A stretch of DNA of 63,307 bases from Methanocorpusculaceae archaeon UBA456 (GCA_002496395.1 DAJQ01000023.1:1-63307), one strand, 5' to 3'; shown: positions 16,300 through 26,082, counted from the first letter of the stretch. Numbers and translations are program-made. The notes: generated by a model not told the origin, from the sequence alone.

Positions 16300-16582
16300 T
16301 CCATTTTTTTGAATGAATCCCCAGATCTTCACGCGCCAAATAATGCCGGGCGAGATCAGGATCAAAGATCCAGCAGACTTTGCCATTGGCATCAAGGGCG
16401 ATCTTGTTTGATTCAGTCAGGTACTCGATTGCTGTTTTGAAGGTCTGGTACATCATTTTCCGTGGGAGAGATGACCAGAGAGCTCGCCGCCGGAACTCAC
16501 CGCTATGCTCCTGAACATACTCCTCGATCATCCGGATTGTATCAAGTGTAGGTGAGTGTGCCGATGTACTCGCAGCTGACAT
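16271..16582 (-). CDS. Small winged-helix-like hypothetical protein
   Basis: The 103-residue product has a helix-rich N terminus (TLDTIRMIEEYVQEHSGEF) and a segment of the type MYQTFKTAIEYLTESNKIAL followed by a hydrophobic strand pair (DANGKVCWIFDP), which together look like a winged-helix DNA-binding domain. A strong TATA-like TTATATATACTTATAT lies about 25 nt upstream of the ATG. It overlaps the end of the transglutaminase-like gene by 29 bp in convergent orientation. A regulatory role is possible but not shown. Confidence 0.65.
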   Translation of the reverse strand: MSAASTSAHSPTLDTIRMIEEYVQEHSGEFRRRALWSSLPRKMMYQTFKTAIEYLTESNKIALDANGKVCWIFDPDLARHYLAREDLGIHSKKWISSSPQDRF

Positions 16583-16658
16583 AGAGAATGATGCGTCATA
16601 TAAGTATATATAACCAAAGCTGAACGTGGCCTGAATCAGGAGTCACCCTTCCCACCAC

Positions 16659-17276
16659 CTAATCCCCGCCTTCCTCACGTTCAAGCTCCACAAGAAAAGC
16701 TACAAGGAACGCATGCCTCTCTTCGGCTATCTCTGTTGCAGTCTCCGTGTACATCCGATCCTTCAGCTTCAGCAGCTTCTCATGGAAATGAGCGACCGCA
16801 CCCACAATCCCGGTGCCATCCTCACCCGCCTGCATAAATGTCCGGGCGATGCCGACTGCACCCATCGCATCCAGCTTGTCGGCATCCGAGAGGATCTCCG
16901 CCTCAAGCGTCTCCGGCGCAATCCCCGAGCTGTACCGGTGGGCACGGATTGCATGGGTGATCGGGTAGATCATATCACCGGGATATCCGATTGATCGGAG
17001 ATATGCCTCTGCCATCTCCCCCCCCTGCTCTTCATGGGGGATACCGGTCTCCTCCTCAAGGGGGCGGGCGATATCGTGGAAGAGGGCGGCCGGGATCAGG
17101 ATCGCCATATCCGCACCCTCCCGGATGCCGATAGTCCGGCAGAGGCGGGTGACCCGTGCGGTGTGATCGAACCCGTGCGACCCGGAGTCCTGAAGAAACA
17201 TCCGTACATGACTTGCGATCCCCTCAATCCCGCCATCCATGGGATATGGTTCACTGTATGGCAGGAAAAGGATCAC
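16659..17276 (-). CDS. HD-domain phosphohydrolase
   Basis: The 205-residue protein carries the HD superfamily metal-binding set: a first His in SHGFDHTARV, the His-Asp pair in ALFHDIARP, further His residues in ITHAIRAHRYS, and a distal Asp in LSDADKLDAMG. These proteins are metal-dependent phosphohydrolases acting on nucleotides or related phosphates. The closest relatives are small stand-alone HD proteins (YedJ-like) of unknown substrate. A shorter start at the ATG 17240 (MDGGIEG) is also possible. It is followed by the wtp genes on the same strand but with an 82-bp gap from wtpC. Confidence 0.85.
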   Translation of the reverse strand: MILFLPYSEPYPMDGGIEGIASHVRMFLQDSGSHGFDHTARVTRLCRTIGIREGADMAILIPAALFHDIARPLEEETGIPHEEQGGEMAEAYLRSIGYPGDMIYPITHAIRAHRYSSGIAPETLEAEILSDADKLDAMGAVGIARTFMQAGEDGTGIVGAVAHFHEKLLKLKDRMYTETATEIAEERHAFLVAFLVELEREEGGD

Positions 17277-17358
17277 CTTTTGATCACCGGATGTGAAAAA
17301 GAGGAGGGAAGGGATACTTTCTCCTCCAGTTGATCCAGCCCCGGATGTTCAACCAGCA

Positions 17359-18435
17359 CTATGTATTCAGTTTGTTCTCAATCACCCGGATCGCACTCGC
17401 CTTGATAGCGGCAACCACATCCATGCCGGGGGAGAGATCAAGATCCTCTGCCGAACGGCTCGTGACGAGGGCAATGATCGGAAAACCGGCATTGAGATGC
17501 ACCTGGGTCAGGGGGCCGCCAAGAGGGATAACAGCAGTGATTGTTGCATTGAAACGATTCTGCGCCGAGCTTGTCTGGTCATCACTTACGTGGAGCGTCA
17601 CATCGGCTGCCCGGAAGGCAATCTCAACAGATCTGCCGGGAGAAACATTTGAAACGGCAATAACACTCACTCCGGCAATATCGATTGAGGCAAGACTCGA
17701 GGTCACAGCTCCCACCACACCAGAGAGAATATTCTCCATACCAATAAACCGGGCAACAGCCGTACTCTCTGGTGCTTCAAATACAGAATCAACAGATCCC
17801 TCCTGCATCCGGACACCATCGATGATCACCGCACAACGGGTTGCCATACGAAGGATCTCTTCCCGTGCGTGTGTCACCTGGACAATCGTGAGATGCCCTT
17901 CCCGGTGGATCCTGAGAAGATCAGCAATGATCTGTTCGCGGGCAATTGGATCAAGTGCGGCGAATGGTTCGTCGAGGAGGAGAATATCGGGATCAGAAGC
18001 AAGAGCACGTGCAATTGCCACACGTTGCTGCTCCCCTCCACTCAGAGTTCCCGGATACCGGTTTCTCAGATGGGAGATCCCAAACTGCATCAGAAGCTCA
18101 TCCACCCGGCGATCAATCTCATCACGAGGGCGTTTCTGCATCTTCATGCCAAACCCGATATTCTTCTCAACCACCATATGAGGGAAGAGCGAGTAATCCT
18201 GGTACACAAGAGAGATCCGGCGTTTCTCCGGGGGAACCATCGTTGTATTCAAGCCATTTATCAGCACTTCACCTTTCTCAGGGAAGTGAAGACCCGCAAT
18301 CGCCTCCAGGATAACGGTCTTTCCTGCACCGGATGGGCCGATGATAAAATAATAATCTCCCCTGTTGATCGTGATACTCACATCACGGAGTGCAAAGTCT
18401 CCAAGTGTAAGGGAGAGATGCCTAAACGCGATCAT
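17359..18435 (-). CDS. wtpC: Tungstate/molybdate ABC transporter ATP-binding protein
   Basis: I start at ATG 18435 (MIAFRHLSL), which overlaps the end of the permease gene by 14 bp; the longer frame has no support. The 358-residue protein has Walker A GPSGAGKT, the signature LSGGEQQR, Walker B ILLLDEPFAALD and the switch His in THAREE. The C-terminal third (about 235-355) is a TOBE/Mop-type domain that binds oxyanions in ModC relatives and can give feedback inhibition. It energises import of tungstate or molybdate by the WtpABC complex, needed here for formylmethanofuran dehydrogenase and formate dehydrogenase cofactors. Confidence 0.9.
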   Translation of the reverse strand: MIAFRHLSLTLGDFALRDVSITINRGDYYFIIGPSGAGKTVILEAIAGLHFPEKGEVLINGLNTTMVPPEKRRISLVYQDYSLFPHMVVEKNIGFGMKMQKRPRDEIDRRVDELLMQFGISHLRNRYPGTLSGGEQQRVAIARALASDPDILLLDEPFAALDPIAREQIIADLLRIHREGHLTIVQVTHAREEILRMATRCAVIIDGVRMQEGSVDSVFEAPESTAVARFIGMENILSGVVGAVTSSLASIDIAGVSVIAVSNVSPGRSVEIAFRAADVTLHVSDDQTSSAQNRFNATITAVIPLGGPLTQVHLNAGFPIIALVTSRSAEDLDLSPGMDVVAAIKASAIRVIENKLNT

Positions 18436-19234
18436 CGTGCCTCCCGATAAAGCGTGACAGGTAACGGAGTACCAAAAAAACTGCAAAGCATGCGACTATC
18501 ATAATGAACGCAATGGTGCTGCTCTCCTTGAGACCCCCGGTTGTGAAGCGGTAATAGAGCAGTGTTGAGATCACCATCGGATAATAGGCGATCATGATGA
18601 TGGCTGCAAATTCACCGATCGCCCGCCCCCATGAGAATATTGCCCCATTATAGATATATCGTGCAGAGAGCGGCAGGACAACGTGCAGGAATGCCGAAAA
18701 CCGGGTTGCACCAAGAGTTCTCGCGACATTCTCAAGATGCACCGGGACTTTCTCAAAACCTTCCCGTGCCGAATTGATGAAATATGGGGAAGAGACAAAG
18801 AGCATCGCAACAACAATCCCTGGGTAAGCATCCTCGAATGAAAACCCAATATCATAGAGAGGCCCCCCGATCAATCCCCGCTTCATGAAGAGGATATACA
18901 CAAGAATTCCTGCAACCGTGTGGGGAAGCATCAGAGGGATATCAACAATCGTCTCGACAAATCTCTTCCCCCGGAAATCTGTCCTGGCAAGTACATAGGC
19001 AAGTGGGATACCAAGGACCACCAGAATTACAATGGCGTTTGCACCGGCTGCCATGGTGAGTATGATCGAGTCGATCACCTTTGAGTCGGCTGCCACCTGT
19101 AGCAGATGGGGAATATCTGAGAGTTCCCGAATCGTCATATTCAGGAGGGCAAGCACGGTGAGCGAAAGAATGAGACCGCCGAGGAGGGAGAAGGAGATAA
19201 GGCAGCGATCACGGAGAACTGGGATTTGAGCCAT
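18422..19234 (-). CDS. wtpB: Tungstate/molybdate ABC transporter permease
   Basis: The 270-residue protein has about six membrane segments and the permease EAA loop (ENVARTLGATRFSAFLHVVLP type, about residue 170-190), which contacts the ATPase. It fits the ModB/WtpB family in length and in motifs such as DIPLMLPHTVAGI and the conserved GRAIGEFAA stretch. It lies 30 bp downstream of wtpA and overlaps wtpC, so the three form one transcription unit. Tungstate versus molybdate preference cannot be read from the permease. Confidence 0.9.
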   Translation of the reverse strand: MAQIPVLRDRCLISFSLLGGLILSLTVLALLNMTIRELSDIPHLLQVAADSKVIDSIILTMAAGANAIVILVVLGIPLAYVLARTDFRGKRFVETIVDIPLMLPHTVAGILVYILFMKRGLIGGPLYDIGFSFEDAYPGIVVAMLFVSSPYFINSAREGFEKVPVHLENVARTLGATRFSAFLHVVLPLSARYIYNGAIFSWGRAIGEFAAIIMIAYYPMVISTLLYYRFTTGGLKESSTIAFIMIVACFAVFLVLRYLSRFIGRHDDRV

Positions 19235-19264
19235 AGGTATCGGGCAGAAAAAGAGTTAAGGGTT

Positions 19265-20296
19265 TTAGGCGGTGAGCGCCTTCAATGCTGAAGGTACAGA
19301 GCCAAATCCGCCTGCCGGGACAACCGGGGGCTGGCCCTGGCCATCCATAATAGCCTGCCCGGTTGGGCCGATTAACATCTCGACAAATGCAAGACCTGCA
19401 TCAGGATTCTCTGCATTCTTCGGAACTGTTGCACCGTAGACAATTGGCAGGCCCTTCATCATGCCGCCTTCGGTTTCAATAAGAACAGTGGCATAGTCAG
19501 ACTCGTACTGGATGGATGAGAGATCGATTGCCTCAGGAAGTACGATGAATTTGAGATCGTGCTGCACAGCAACTGACTGGTACTCCCATGCATAGTCAAG
19601 GCCGCCGCTCTGAAGCATCTGGACGAGCTCAACAGATTTCGGACGAATCTGAATGTTGCCTTTTGGATCAGGCGATTTTGCATGGACGGTGAAGATACCA
19701 TTCTCTTCGGTCACCGTAATCGCAGAATTTGCTCCAACGAGCCGGTCAAAGATGGTATCATCGCCATAGTGTGCTTCTGCGAGCTGTATGGTCATCAGAG
19801 AGCGGTACCCGCAGGGGTCGAGATTGGGGTCAGAGAAGGCCCATGCCACATCGGATTTTTCGAGGATTGTATACCAGTTGTCTGCATTGATCTCATCCAC
19901 ATACAGGCTGTCATCTGTATAGCAGAGCACCATCCGGTTCTTGGCAAATGTAACATACCAGTCGGCATGCGATGGAACCAGCAGGCCCGGGATGAGCGTG
20001 TAGTCAGCTGAAGCAAAGACATCGGCACTCTTATCGAGGTCGGTTATATCCTTGGCAAGTTTTGTTGAGCCGGCAGGAACCAGCTGTACAGTGGTACCGG
20101 AATATTCAGCTTCAAATGCAGCCGCCAGCTCCTCGAAAGGAACCGTGAGGCTTCCGGCATGGAAGACCGTTACAACGCCGGAGATCGTCGGCGTGGTTGC
20201 AGGCGCTGCAGGTTCATCCAGGCCCACGCACCCGCAGAGGAATACTGCGGCCACAACAAGAGCCAGAGCGATGAGAATACTCTTCATCTCTTTCAT
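19265..20296 (-). CDS. wtpA: Tungstate/molybdate-binding lipoprotein
   Basis: I start at ATG 20296 (MKEMKSIL); ATG 20287 is possible; the upstream open frame lies in AT-rich promoter sequence. The 343-residue protein has a lipobox (AVFLCGC). The mature part is a class of periplasmic binding fold with VVTVFHAGSL near the N terminus, and the Asp and Glu that give octahedral coordination in archaeal WtpA/ModA structures are present in NLDPCGYR and YAWEYQSVA. It captures tungstate or molybdate outside the membrane and hands it to WtpB. It is the first gene of wtpABC and diverges from the surface-protein cluster starting at 20664. Confidence 0.9.
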   Translation of the reverse strand: MKEMKSILIALALVVAAVFLCGCVGLDEPAAPATTPTISGVVTVFHAGSLTVPFEELAAAFEAEYSGTTVQLVPAGSTKLAKDITDLDKSADVFASADYTLIPGLLVPSHADWYVTFAKNRMVLCYTDDSLYVDEINADNWYTILEKSDVAWAFSDPNLDPCGYRSLMTIQLAEAHYGDDTIFDRLVGANSAITVTEENGIFTVHAKSPDPKGNIQIRPKSVELVQMLQSGGLDYAWEYQSVAVQHDLKFIVLPEAIDLSSIQYESDYATVLIETEGGMMKGLPIVYGATVPKNAENPDAGLAFVEMLIGPTGQAIMDGQGQPPVVPAGGFGSVPSALKALTA

Positions 20297-20663
20297 ATCA
20301 GGAGATTGACGATCATATAAATTAAATATACCTATTTGTTTTTTAAGTAAATATAGTTTAATTAACTTAATGAACGATAATCGATCAGGATGAACATATT
20401 CAAAGGAGCACTGAGAAAAATGGGCACCATTTTTGCTCCGGAAGAGATACACCAAGAATGTCAGTAGATCCATGATAAGCATTTGTATTATTTCATATGA
20501 AAATTTAAGATTTTGTTCAGATAAAATTATAAAATGAGTTAATTTAATTTAGTTGATTAACTTAAAAATAGTTATTTATTTTATTCAATCAACATCTTAA
20601 TATCTGGTCTTTTCCGGAGATACAACCCCATTACTCGCTTAATGGGAAAAAGGGTGATAGTTT
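20297..20663. promoter_or_regulatory. Divergent AT-rich promoter region with two TTNATTAACTTAA motifs
   Basis: This 367-bp gap separates wtpA (left, minus) from the surface-protein gene at 20664 (right, plus). TTAATTAACTTAA occurs at 20358-20370 and TTGATTAACTTAA at 20553-20565, one near each gene. The second lies in a dyad with GTTAAT at 20538-20543 and ATTAAC at 20556-20561. The first is nearly self-complementary at its centre. The pair looks like operators for one regulator acting on both transcription units, and several TATA-like stretches lie around them. I cannot name the regulator, and no ModE-like gene is in the window. Confidence 0.6.
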
Positions 20664-23600
20664 ATGACTTTATTGAAGAAGACTGCATTACTATTGTGCA
20701 TGCTGATGGCGCTCCTGCTCATCATCATGCCAGCAGCAGGAGCCACCACTGAGCTCCATATCGTAAAGTATGCTTCAGACGGTGAAACCGTCCTGGAGGA
20801 GACATTAAAAGACTATGCCTGGCTTGAAGAAAACCTGGACGTCCTTGGAGACGGGACAACGCATTATTCTCTCCAGGGGCCGGTCTTTGAGGGAGATCCC
20901 TGGAATCCCGATGAAGATACAAATCTCAAAGATCAGGGTGCTGTACAAGGGACAGATCTGGCGGATATCTGCGATCTGGTCGGCGGGATGTCAACAGGTG
21001 AAACGGTAAAAGTCATCGCTGACGATGGATTTTCAAAGACGTTCCCGTATTCAGTTGTGTATAATCCGGCGCCCAGACAGGGACCAATTGGAATCACATG
21101 GTACCTCGCAGGTGACGGATATGTCCCGGACTATTCCAGCGGAATGAAAGTGATCTTTTTTGCAGATGACGGCGTCTTTGGCGTCAATGATATGAAAGAG
21201 ACCTTCCCGGAGGAGTACTGGTACTACTATGAGCCAGACATCCCGACCACAACAGGTCTCTCGGTTAAATACGTTGAAAAGATTGCTATCATGAGCAATG
21301 AAGATGCACCTGAAGACGATAAGGAGACACTCTTTGATGATACCCTTGTGCTTCAGGATGAGACCTTTTCACTTGAGGCAACATCCGGAACCCCGTATGA
21401 TGTCGAGCGTCTCACCCCGCTTGGTGCACTCGAGGCAACTGGTCTCGACCTTACTGTAAACGACAAGTCATTTGCCACAAAGGGAATTCTTCTGGTTGAT
21501 GGAATCGGCGAATACCTCTATAACAAAGCGGACGGTACAACATGGATCTGCAATGTCAATGGAGAGACCCTTGATGACTTTGGCAACTATGAAACTGAGG
21601 GACTCAATATCTATCAGCTGAATGATGGAGATGTCGTCGAATGTTTCTTTGGTGTAAAACCAGTCACCCCCGAGACTGCAACCGCTTATGTCCGCATTGA
21701 AGTATCAGTTGACGGTGGATCTGCTCCCGGAGACTGGACCCTTGAGCTGGATGGTGCATTAAATGAACTGATTCATCAATCCTACTTCGAACAGGGGATT
21801 AACTGCGGCCATAGCGCAACCTATGAAGATGATGACGGCAACGTCTGGAGCGGAATGCCGCTCTGGTGGCTTGTCGGCTATGTGGATGACGGCAACAAAC
21901 ATGGCAGCGAAGCATTCAATGACGCACTTGCAGAACAGGGATACTCAATCAAAGTCATCGCAGGTGATGATTATAGCATCAACTTCCAGAGTGCAGCAGT
22001 TGCCCGGAACGACAACATCATCGTCGCAAACAAACTCAATGGTGAGCCACTCCCGGCAACCATCGGAGAGAAGAACAAACCCTGTTTCCCACTTCAGCTC
22101 GTCGGATCTGATGTAGCCAGCGGGCAGAAGATCGGCAATATCGTAAAGATTGAACTGATCGGACTCCCGGAACCAGAGACCGAATGGAGTGTCCTGCTGG
22201 ATGGAGCCTTCAAGAGAACCCTGACACAAACCGAATTTGAGGAGGGGGTCGCATGTGGCCATGCAGCACCTTACACAGATGCAAACAACAATGTCTGGAC
22301 AGGTGTTCCGCTCTGGTACATCCTCGCAATCGTGGATGATATCAATGCTGACAATCATTGGAAGTTCAACGATGATCGGTCAGATACCGGATATACCGTC
22401 ACTATCATGGCTGAAGATGGATATTCAAAAACATTCAACAGTGCTGATCTCGCACGGAACAATAACTACATCCTTGCAAACAAGATGAATGCAGCGCCGC
22501 TTTCAGCTGAAGACGGCTACCCGCTCAAACTCCAGGGCCCTGATCTGACCTCGGGTCAGCGTGTTGGCACCATCGCAACCATCAAGCTCAACGGACTCCC
22601 CGAAGGGCCGCAAGAAGGCGAATGGATACTAACTCTCAAAGGGAAACAGATAACAGCAGTCATTTCACAGAGCCTCTTTGAAGAGACTGCTGCCCTCTAC
22701 GCAGAAACCTATGATGATGGTGTCAGCATCTGGACAGGCATACCTCTCTGGCGTCTTGCTGCATTTGTCGATGACGACAAGATGAGAGGCACGAACTCCT
22801 TCAATGAAGAACTTGCAGAGACCGGATATACAGTCATCGTCTCATCCGGCGGTGCATCACCGTACAGCAAGGACTTCACAAGCCAGGAGATGGCAGAGAA
22901 CAAAAACCACTATATCGTTGCAAACACAGTCAATGGAACAGCTATACCAGGCAATTCATTCCCACTCCGTCTTGTCGGGGATGGAGCAAAGGGGAGCAAG
23001 AGCGTCGGTAATATCGAGACCATTGAACTGACTGAATTTGATACACCGACCGAAGCACCAGCTATACGGGTTGTCAAATACGCAGCCGATGGAGTAACGA
23101 TCATCCAGGAAGTGACAAAGGACTACCTCTGGATGAAGGAGAATCTCCCCGTCATTGGTGGCGAAAACGGAGTCCGGCTCCGCTTCCAGGGACCAACCTT
23201 CGACCCGGATGATCTCTGGAACCCTGATGAGACGAAAAATCCAAACAAAGTCGATGAGGTAGTACGTGGCACAGCGATAAAAGACCTCTGTGATCTGGTC
23301 GGCGGAGCCCCCGAAGGCAGTGAGATCATCCTGAAAGCAAAAGATGGATTTAAAACAACACTCAACTATACCAACCTGTATTCACCACTGGATCGCCAGG
23401 GTGAAGCAATTGTCGCATGGTGGACCGAACGCCAGGGATACGTCCCTGAATACTCAGATGAATACCGCAACTTCTTTAATACGCCTGATGGGATCTTCGG
23501 TGCCGATGATATGCGTACCACAATGAAGCAGGATTACTGGCACTACTACTGGGCAGATGGCATACAGTATCCCTCAGCTGCCGGTGTCTCCACGAAAAAC

Positions 23601-24638
23601 ATCGCTACAATCGAAATTCGAACAGGAACCCGGGAGAACTGGGAATTACTGCTGACTGGTGCAATATCAGATACCATTGACAGGGCATACTTTGAATCTG
23701 CAAAATCCTGTGCAATGGCCGGGCAAAGCCATCATGCCACCTGGACTGATGGAGATGATGAATGGTCAGGAATGCCTCTCTGGACATTGGTCGGCTGGGT
23801 CGATGACGAAAACAAGCATGATTTTGGATCTGATCCTTACCGTGATGATCTTGCGGATGAAGGGTACAATGTAACCATCATCGATTATGGTCCGGATGGA
23901 ATCAAAGGAACAGAGGATGATTTCTCCGCAACATTCCACAGCACCGTTGTGAAAAGAAATAACAATATCATCGTGGCCAATGAAATAAACGGCCAGCCAC
24001 TCCCGGCAGATGGTGAGAAACCAACATGGCCTCTCAGGCTGGTCGGATCAGATCTCACCTCTGGTAAACAGCGTGTCGGCAGTATTGATGAGATTGAGTT
24101 AACAAACCTCCCTTCGCAGATTGAGGCAGATGATCTCATTCAGCTCAGAGAAGGCTGGAACTTCATCTCAGTACCAAAACGACTCTCGAATGGGAACAAC
24201 ACCGCTCAGATCTTTGGTTCTGTAGATACAATGGACAGAAGCATCTGGGAATACAATTCCGCTGTGAAGCTCTGGAGAGCGGTCAAACTCACAGATCAGA
24301 TCTCACCCCTGAATGGGTTCTGGATCTACTCGGCTGAGGAATGTGAGATCGCCTTACTCTATGATGAAAACCCCGTCCAGACCCCGCCAACAAGGGAACT
24401 CTACAAAGGATGGAATGCTATAGGCTTTTCAGGTCTCGAACCTGCATCAGCACGGGACACACTCCTTTCACTTGGAGATCTGTGGACACAGGTTATCGGC
24501 TATGATTCAGTGAACCAGAAGTACGAGACTGCAATCATCCGTGGCGGCTCCGGAAGTTACAGCGATATGAAAGAGCTGTATCCCACACATGGATACTGGG
24601 TCTATCTGACCGGGAATGGAGAGCTTGCAAGCCTCTGA
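20664..24638 (+). CDS. Giant secreted multidomain protein with repeated molybdopterin-fold-like domains
   Basis: The 1324-residue exported protein (signal about 1-27) has this order: domain A1 (29-210), a DUF4430/transcobalamin C-terminal-like domain (about 220-332, with TPLGAL, WICNVNG and QLNDGDVVE), domains B1 (357-501), B2 (507-646) and B3 (653-790), domain A2 (802-987), B4 (992-1150), and a C-terminal archaeal surface domain (1155-1324, LREGWNFISVPKRL and LYKGWNAIGFSG). The B units follow the pattern of the sulfite-oxidase molybdopterin-binding fold (W-L-L-G start, W-G-PLW, VDD, ANxxNG-PL, PL-LVG, VG-I-I-L end). B1, B2 and B4 keep a Cys (381, 531, 1016) at about the position of the metal-ligating Cys of that family, in CGH in B1 and B2. 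I see no C-terminal anchor helix. Enzymatic activity is doubtful; binding of a metal, pterin or corrinoid is the more natural guess. It heads the plus-strand cluster. Confidence 0.8.
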   Translation: MTLLKKTALLLCMLMALLLIIMPAAGATTELHIVKYASDGETVLEETLKDYAWLEENLDVLGDGTTHYSLQGPVFEGDPWNPDEDTNLKDQGAVQGTDLADICDLVGGMSTGETVKVIADDGFSKTFPYSVVYNPAPRQGPIGITWYLAGDGYVPDYSSGMKVIFFADDGVFGVNDMKETFPEEYWYYYEPDIPTTTGLSVKYVEKIAIMSNEDAPEDDKETLFDDTLVLQDETFSLEATSGTPYDVERLTPLGALEATGLDLTVNDKSFATKGILLVDGIGEYLYNKADGTTWICNVNGETLDDFGNYETEGLNIYQLNDGDVVECFFGVKPVTPETATAYVRIEVSVDGGSAPGDWTLELDGALNELIHQSYFEQGINCGHSATYEDDDGNVWSGMPLWWLVGYVDDGNKHGSEAFNDALAEQGYSIKVIAGDDYSINFQSAAVARNDNIIVANKLNGEPLPATIGEKNKPCFPLQLVGSDVASGQKIGNIVKIELIGLPEPETEWSVLLDGAFKRTLTQTEFEEGVACGHAAPYTDANNNVWTGVPLWYILAIVDDINADNHWKFNDDRSDTGYTVTIMAEDGYSKTFNSADLARNNNYILANKMNAAPLSAEDGYPLKLQGPDLTSGQRVGTIATIKLNGLPEGPQEGEWILTLKGKQITAVISQSLFEETAALYAETYDDGVSIWTGIPLWRLAAFVDDDKMRGTNSFNEELAETGYTVIVSSGGASPYSKDFTSQEMAENKNHYIVANTVNGTAIPGNSFPLRLVGDGAKGSKSVGNIETIELTEFDTPTEAPAIRVVKYAADGVTIIQEVTKDYLWMKENLPVIGGENGVRLRFQGPTFDPDDLWNPDETKNPNKVDEVVRGTAIKDLCDLVGGAPEGSEIILKAKDGFKTTLNYTNLYSPLDRQGEAIVAWWTERQGYVPEYSDEYRNFFNTPDGIFGADDMRTTMKQDYWHYYWADGIQYPSAAGVSTKNIATIEIRTGTRENWELLLTGAISDTIDRAYFESAKSCAMAGQSHHATWTDGDDEWSGMPLWTLVGWVDDENKHDFGSDPYRDDLADEGYNVTIIDYGPDGIKGTEDDFSATFHSTVVKRNNNIIVANEINGQPLPADGEKPTWPLRLVGSDLTSGKQRVGSIDEIELTNLPSQIEADDLIQLREGWNFISVPKRLSNGNNTAQIFGSVDTMDRSIWEYNSAVKLWRAVKLTDQISPLNGFWIYSAEECEIALLYDENPVQTPPTRELYKGWNAIGFSGLEPASARDTLLSLGDLWTQVIGYDSVNQKYETAIIRGGSGSYSDMKELYPTHGYWVYLTGNGELASL

Positions 24639-24655
24639 TTATGTAAAGGTGTACT

Positions 24656-26023
24656 ATGAAATCCAGAATTCTCATTTTTTTACTTCTTTTCAGTATTTTC
24701 ATCGGAGCAGCGTCAGCAATTCCTCCTCTTCCAGCTGAGTTTTATGGAAGCGTAACAATCGATGGGATTGGCGCAGCACCGGGAACTGTCATCACCGCCA
24801 AGGTCAATTTCAATGAACGCGGTTCATTTACCCTCACAGAATATGGAGTCTATGGAGAAACAGGGATAGCGGGTTCGAGGCTTGTCGTTCAGGCAACTGA
24901 AGATGATATGGCATCAGGCAACCCCCTGGTAACCTTCTGGATCGGCGAGCTCAAAGCCGACCAGGAAGTACCATTTGAGAGCGGGACGACAAAAGAGCTT
25001 GATCTGACAGTCTCAGGTTCGGGAGAACCAGAGGATCAACCTCCTGTTGCATCAGGTGAATCATCCTTTGATGCAGGAGGGATCCAGGTACAGGATATTG
25101 GGAATGCACAGCAGATGACCATCAACCTGCAGGAGACAAATGCAATTGTAACAACAGAAGGAAACAGTATTCTCATGCAGAATGTTGGTAATGGCTGGGA
25201 GCAGATAACAGTCCGGACAAACGGCACGCCAACAGAAGGAGCCCAATCAATCACTGGAATCGTCACAGGAATTACTGCAACCACGACTCCTCTTACAGCG
25301 TCTATTGATGGTACTGTTGGAACAGCACATTCTGAGATTGAAATTGATCTCGGCAATATGCCCCCCTCTGATGCAAAGATAGCATCTACCCTCACCAAAG
25401 AGCCGGATGCAAATGCGCGAAGTGCTTTTCTCCTCACGGCCCAGCAATCTGGACATGGAATCCTTGATGTCGCATATGTCCTGAACATTCAGAAGACCAA
25501 TGTGGCAAATGCCGGAGATGGCGGACTGATACAGTCCGCAAAGATACGAATGGCAGTAAGTCCTGCCTGGGTTACTGCAATGGGAGGGGTTAATCGTGTC
25601 GTTATCATGCGCCGGGCAGATGATGGGAGTACAACCTCACTCACAACCACCATGATCGGCACCAGTAATGCCGGGGATTTCATCTTTGAAGCCAACTCTC
25701 CGGTAGGTCTCTCCTCATTTGCCCTTATGGGCCTTTCCGTTCCTGGAGGGGGAGGAAGTTCAGGTGGCGGCGGTGGATCCTCATCAACACCATCATCTGC
25801 GTTTGTGTATGAAACACAACCTGTCACACCAACACCAACGGAACCGGTGAGTACGCAGGCGCCTGTGGATGAGCGACCCTCACAGGAAGTGATCCCGGGA
25901 GTATCCGGGCAAACTGCAGCTCCAACACAGCCAGCTGAACCAACCCCTCCAAGCAACCTGCCACTATCACCCCTTATCCCGATAATTGCCCTGGGACTGC
26001 TCTTTCTTGTAAGGAGGAGGTAA
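24656..26023 (+). CDS. Secreted surface protein with PGF-pre-PGF-like domain and C-terminal anchor
   Basis: The 455-residue protein has a signal peptide (about 1-21), an N-terminal beta domain (about 25-125) that resembles the carrier of C-terminal sorting-associated proteins, a Ser/Thr/Gln-rich middle and a domain around 255-365 like the PGF-pre-PGF module (VSPAWV near 305 and ANSPVGLSSFALMG near 350). A Gly/Ser-rich and Thr/Pro-rich linker (about 367-435) leads to a hydrophobic helix ending LVRRR. This C-terminal layout (linker, helix, Arg cluster) is like a sorting signal but lacks the canonical PGF motif. It starts 17 bp after the 1324-residue gene and is likely cotranscribed. Confidence 0.75.
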   Translation: MKSRILIFLLLFSIFIGAASAIPPLPAEFYGSVTIDGIGAAPGTVITAKVNFNERGSFTLTEYGVYGETGIAGSRLVVQATEDDMASGNPLVTFWIGELKADQEVPFESGTTKELDLTVSGSGEPEDQPPVASGESSFDAGGIQVQDIGNAQQMTINLQETNAIVTTEGNSILMQNVGNGWEQITVRTNGTPTEGAQSITGIVTGITATTTPLTASIDGTVGTAHSEIEIDLGNMPPSDAKIASTLTKEPDANARSAFLLTAQQSGHGILDVAYVLNIQKTNVANAGDGGLIQSAKIRMAVSPAWVTAMGGVNRVVIMRRADDGSTTSLTTTMIGTSNAGDFIFEANSPVGLSSFALMGLSVPGGGGSSGGGGGSSSTPSSAFVYETQPVTPTPTEPVSTQAPVDERPSQEVIPGVSGQTAAPTQPAEPTPPSNLPLSPLIPIIALGLLFLVRRR

Positions 26024-26044
26024 GGATTTATTCATCCTTTTTTT
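26022..26044 (+). terminator. Hairpin with T-run after the surface-protein gene
   Basis: AAGGAT at 26022-26027 pairs with ATCCTT at 26034-26039 around a TTATTC loop, directly followed by a run of T to 26044. It begins inside the stop codon of the upstream gene. It may attenuate but not necessarily end transcription, because the next gene of the cluster starts 39 bp later on the same strand. Confidence 0.5.
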
Positions 26045-26082
26045 ACACTGCCAGATACCTGGGATAAGTAACAGGTGTTTTC

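Noticed and set aside
15109..16395. Long (428-codon) minus-strand open frame
   Set aside because: It is the antisense of the transglutaminase-like gene, which has a full catalytic triad and a lipobox.
17330..18181. 283-codon plus-strand open frame
   Set aside because: Antisense to wtpC, whose Walker and signature motifs are unambiguous.
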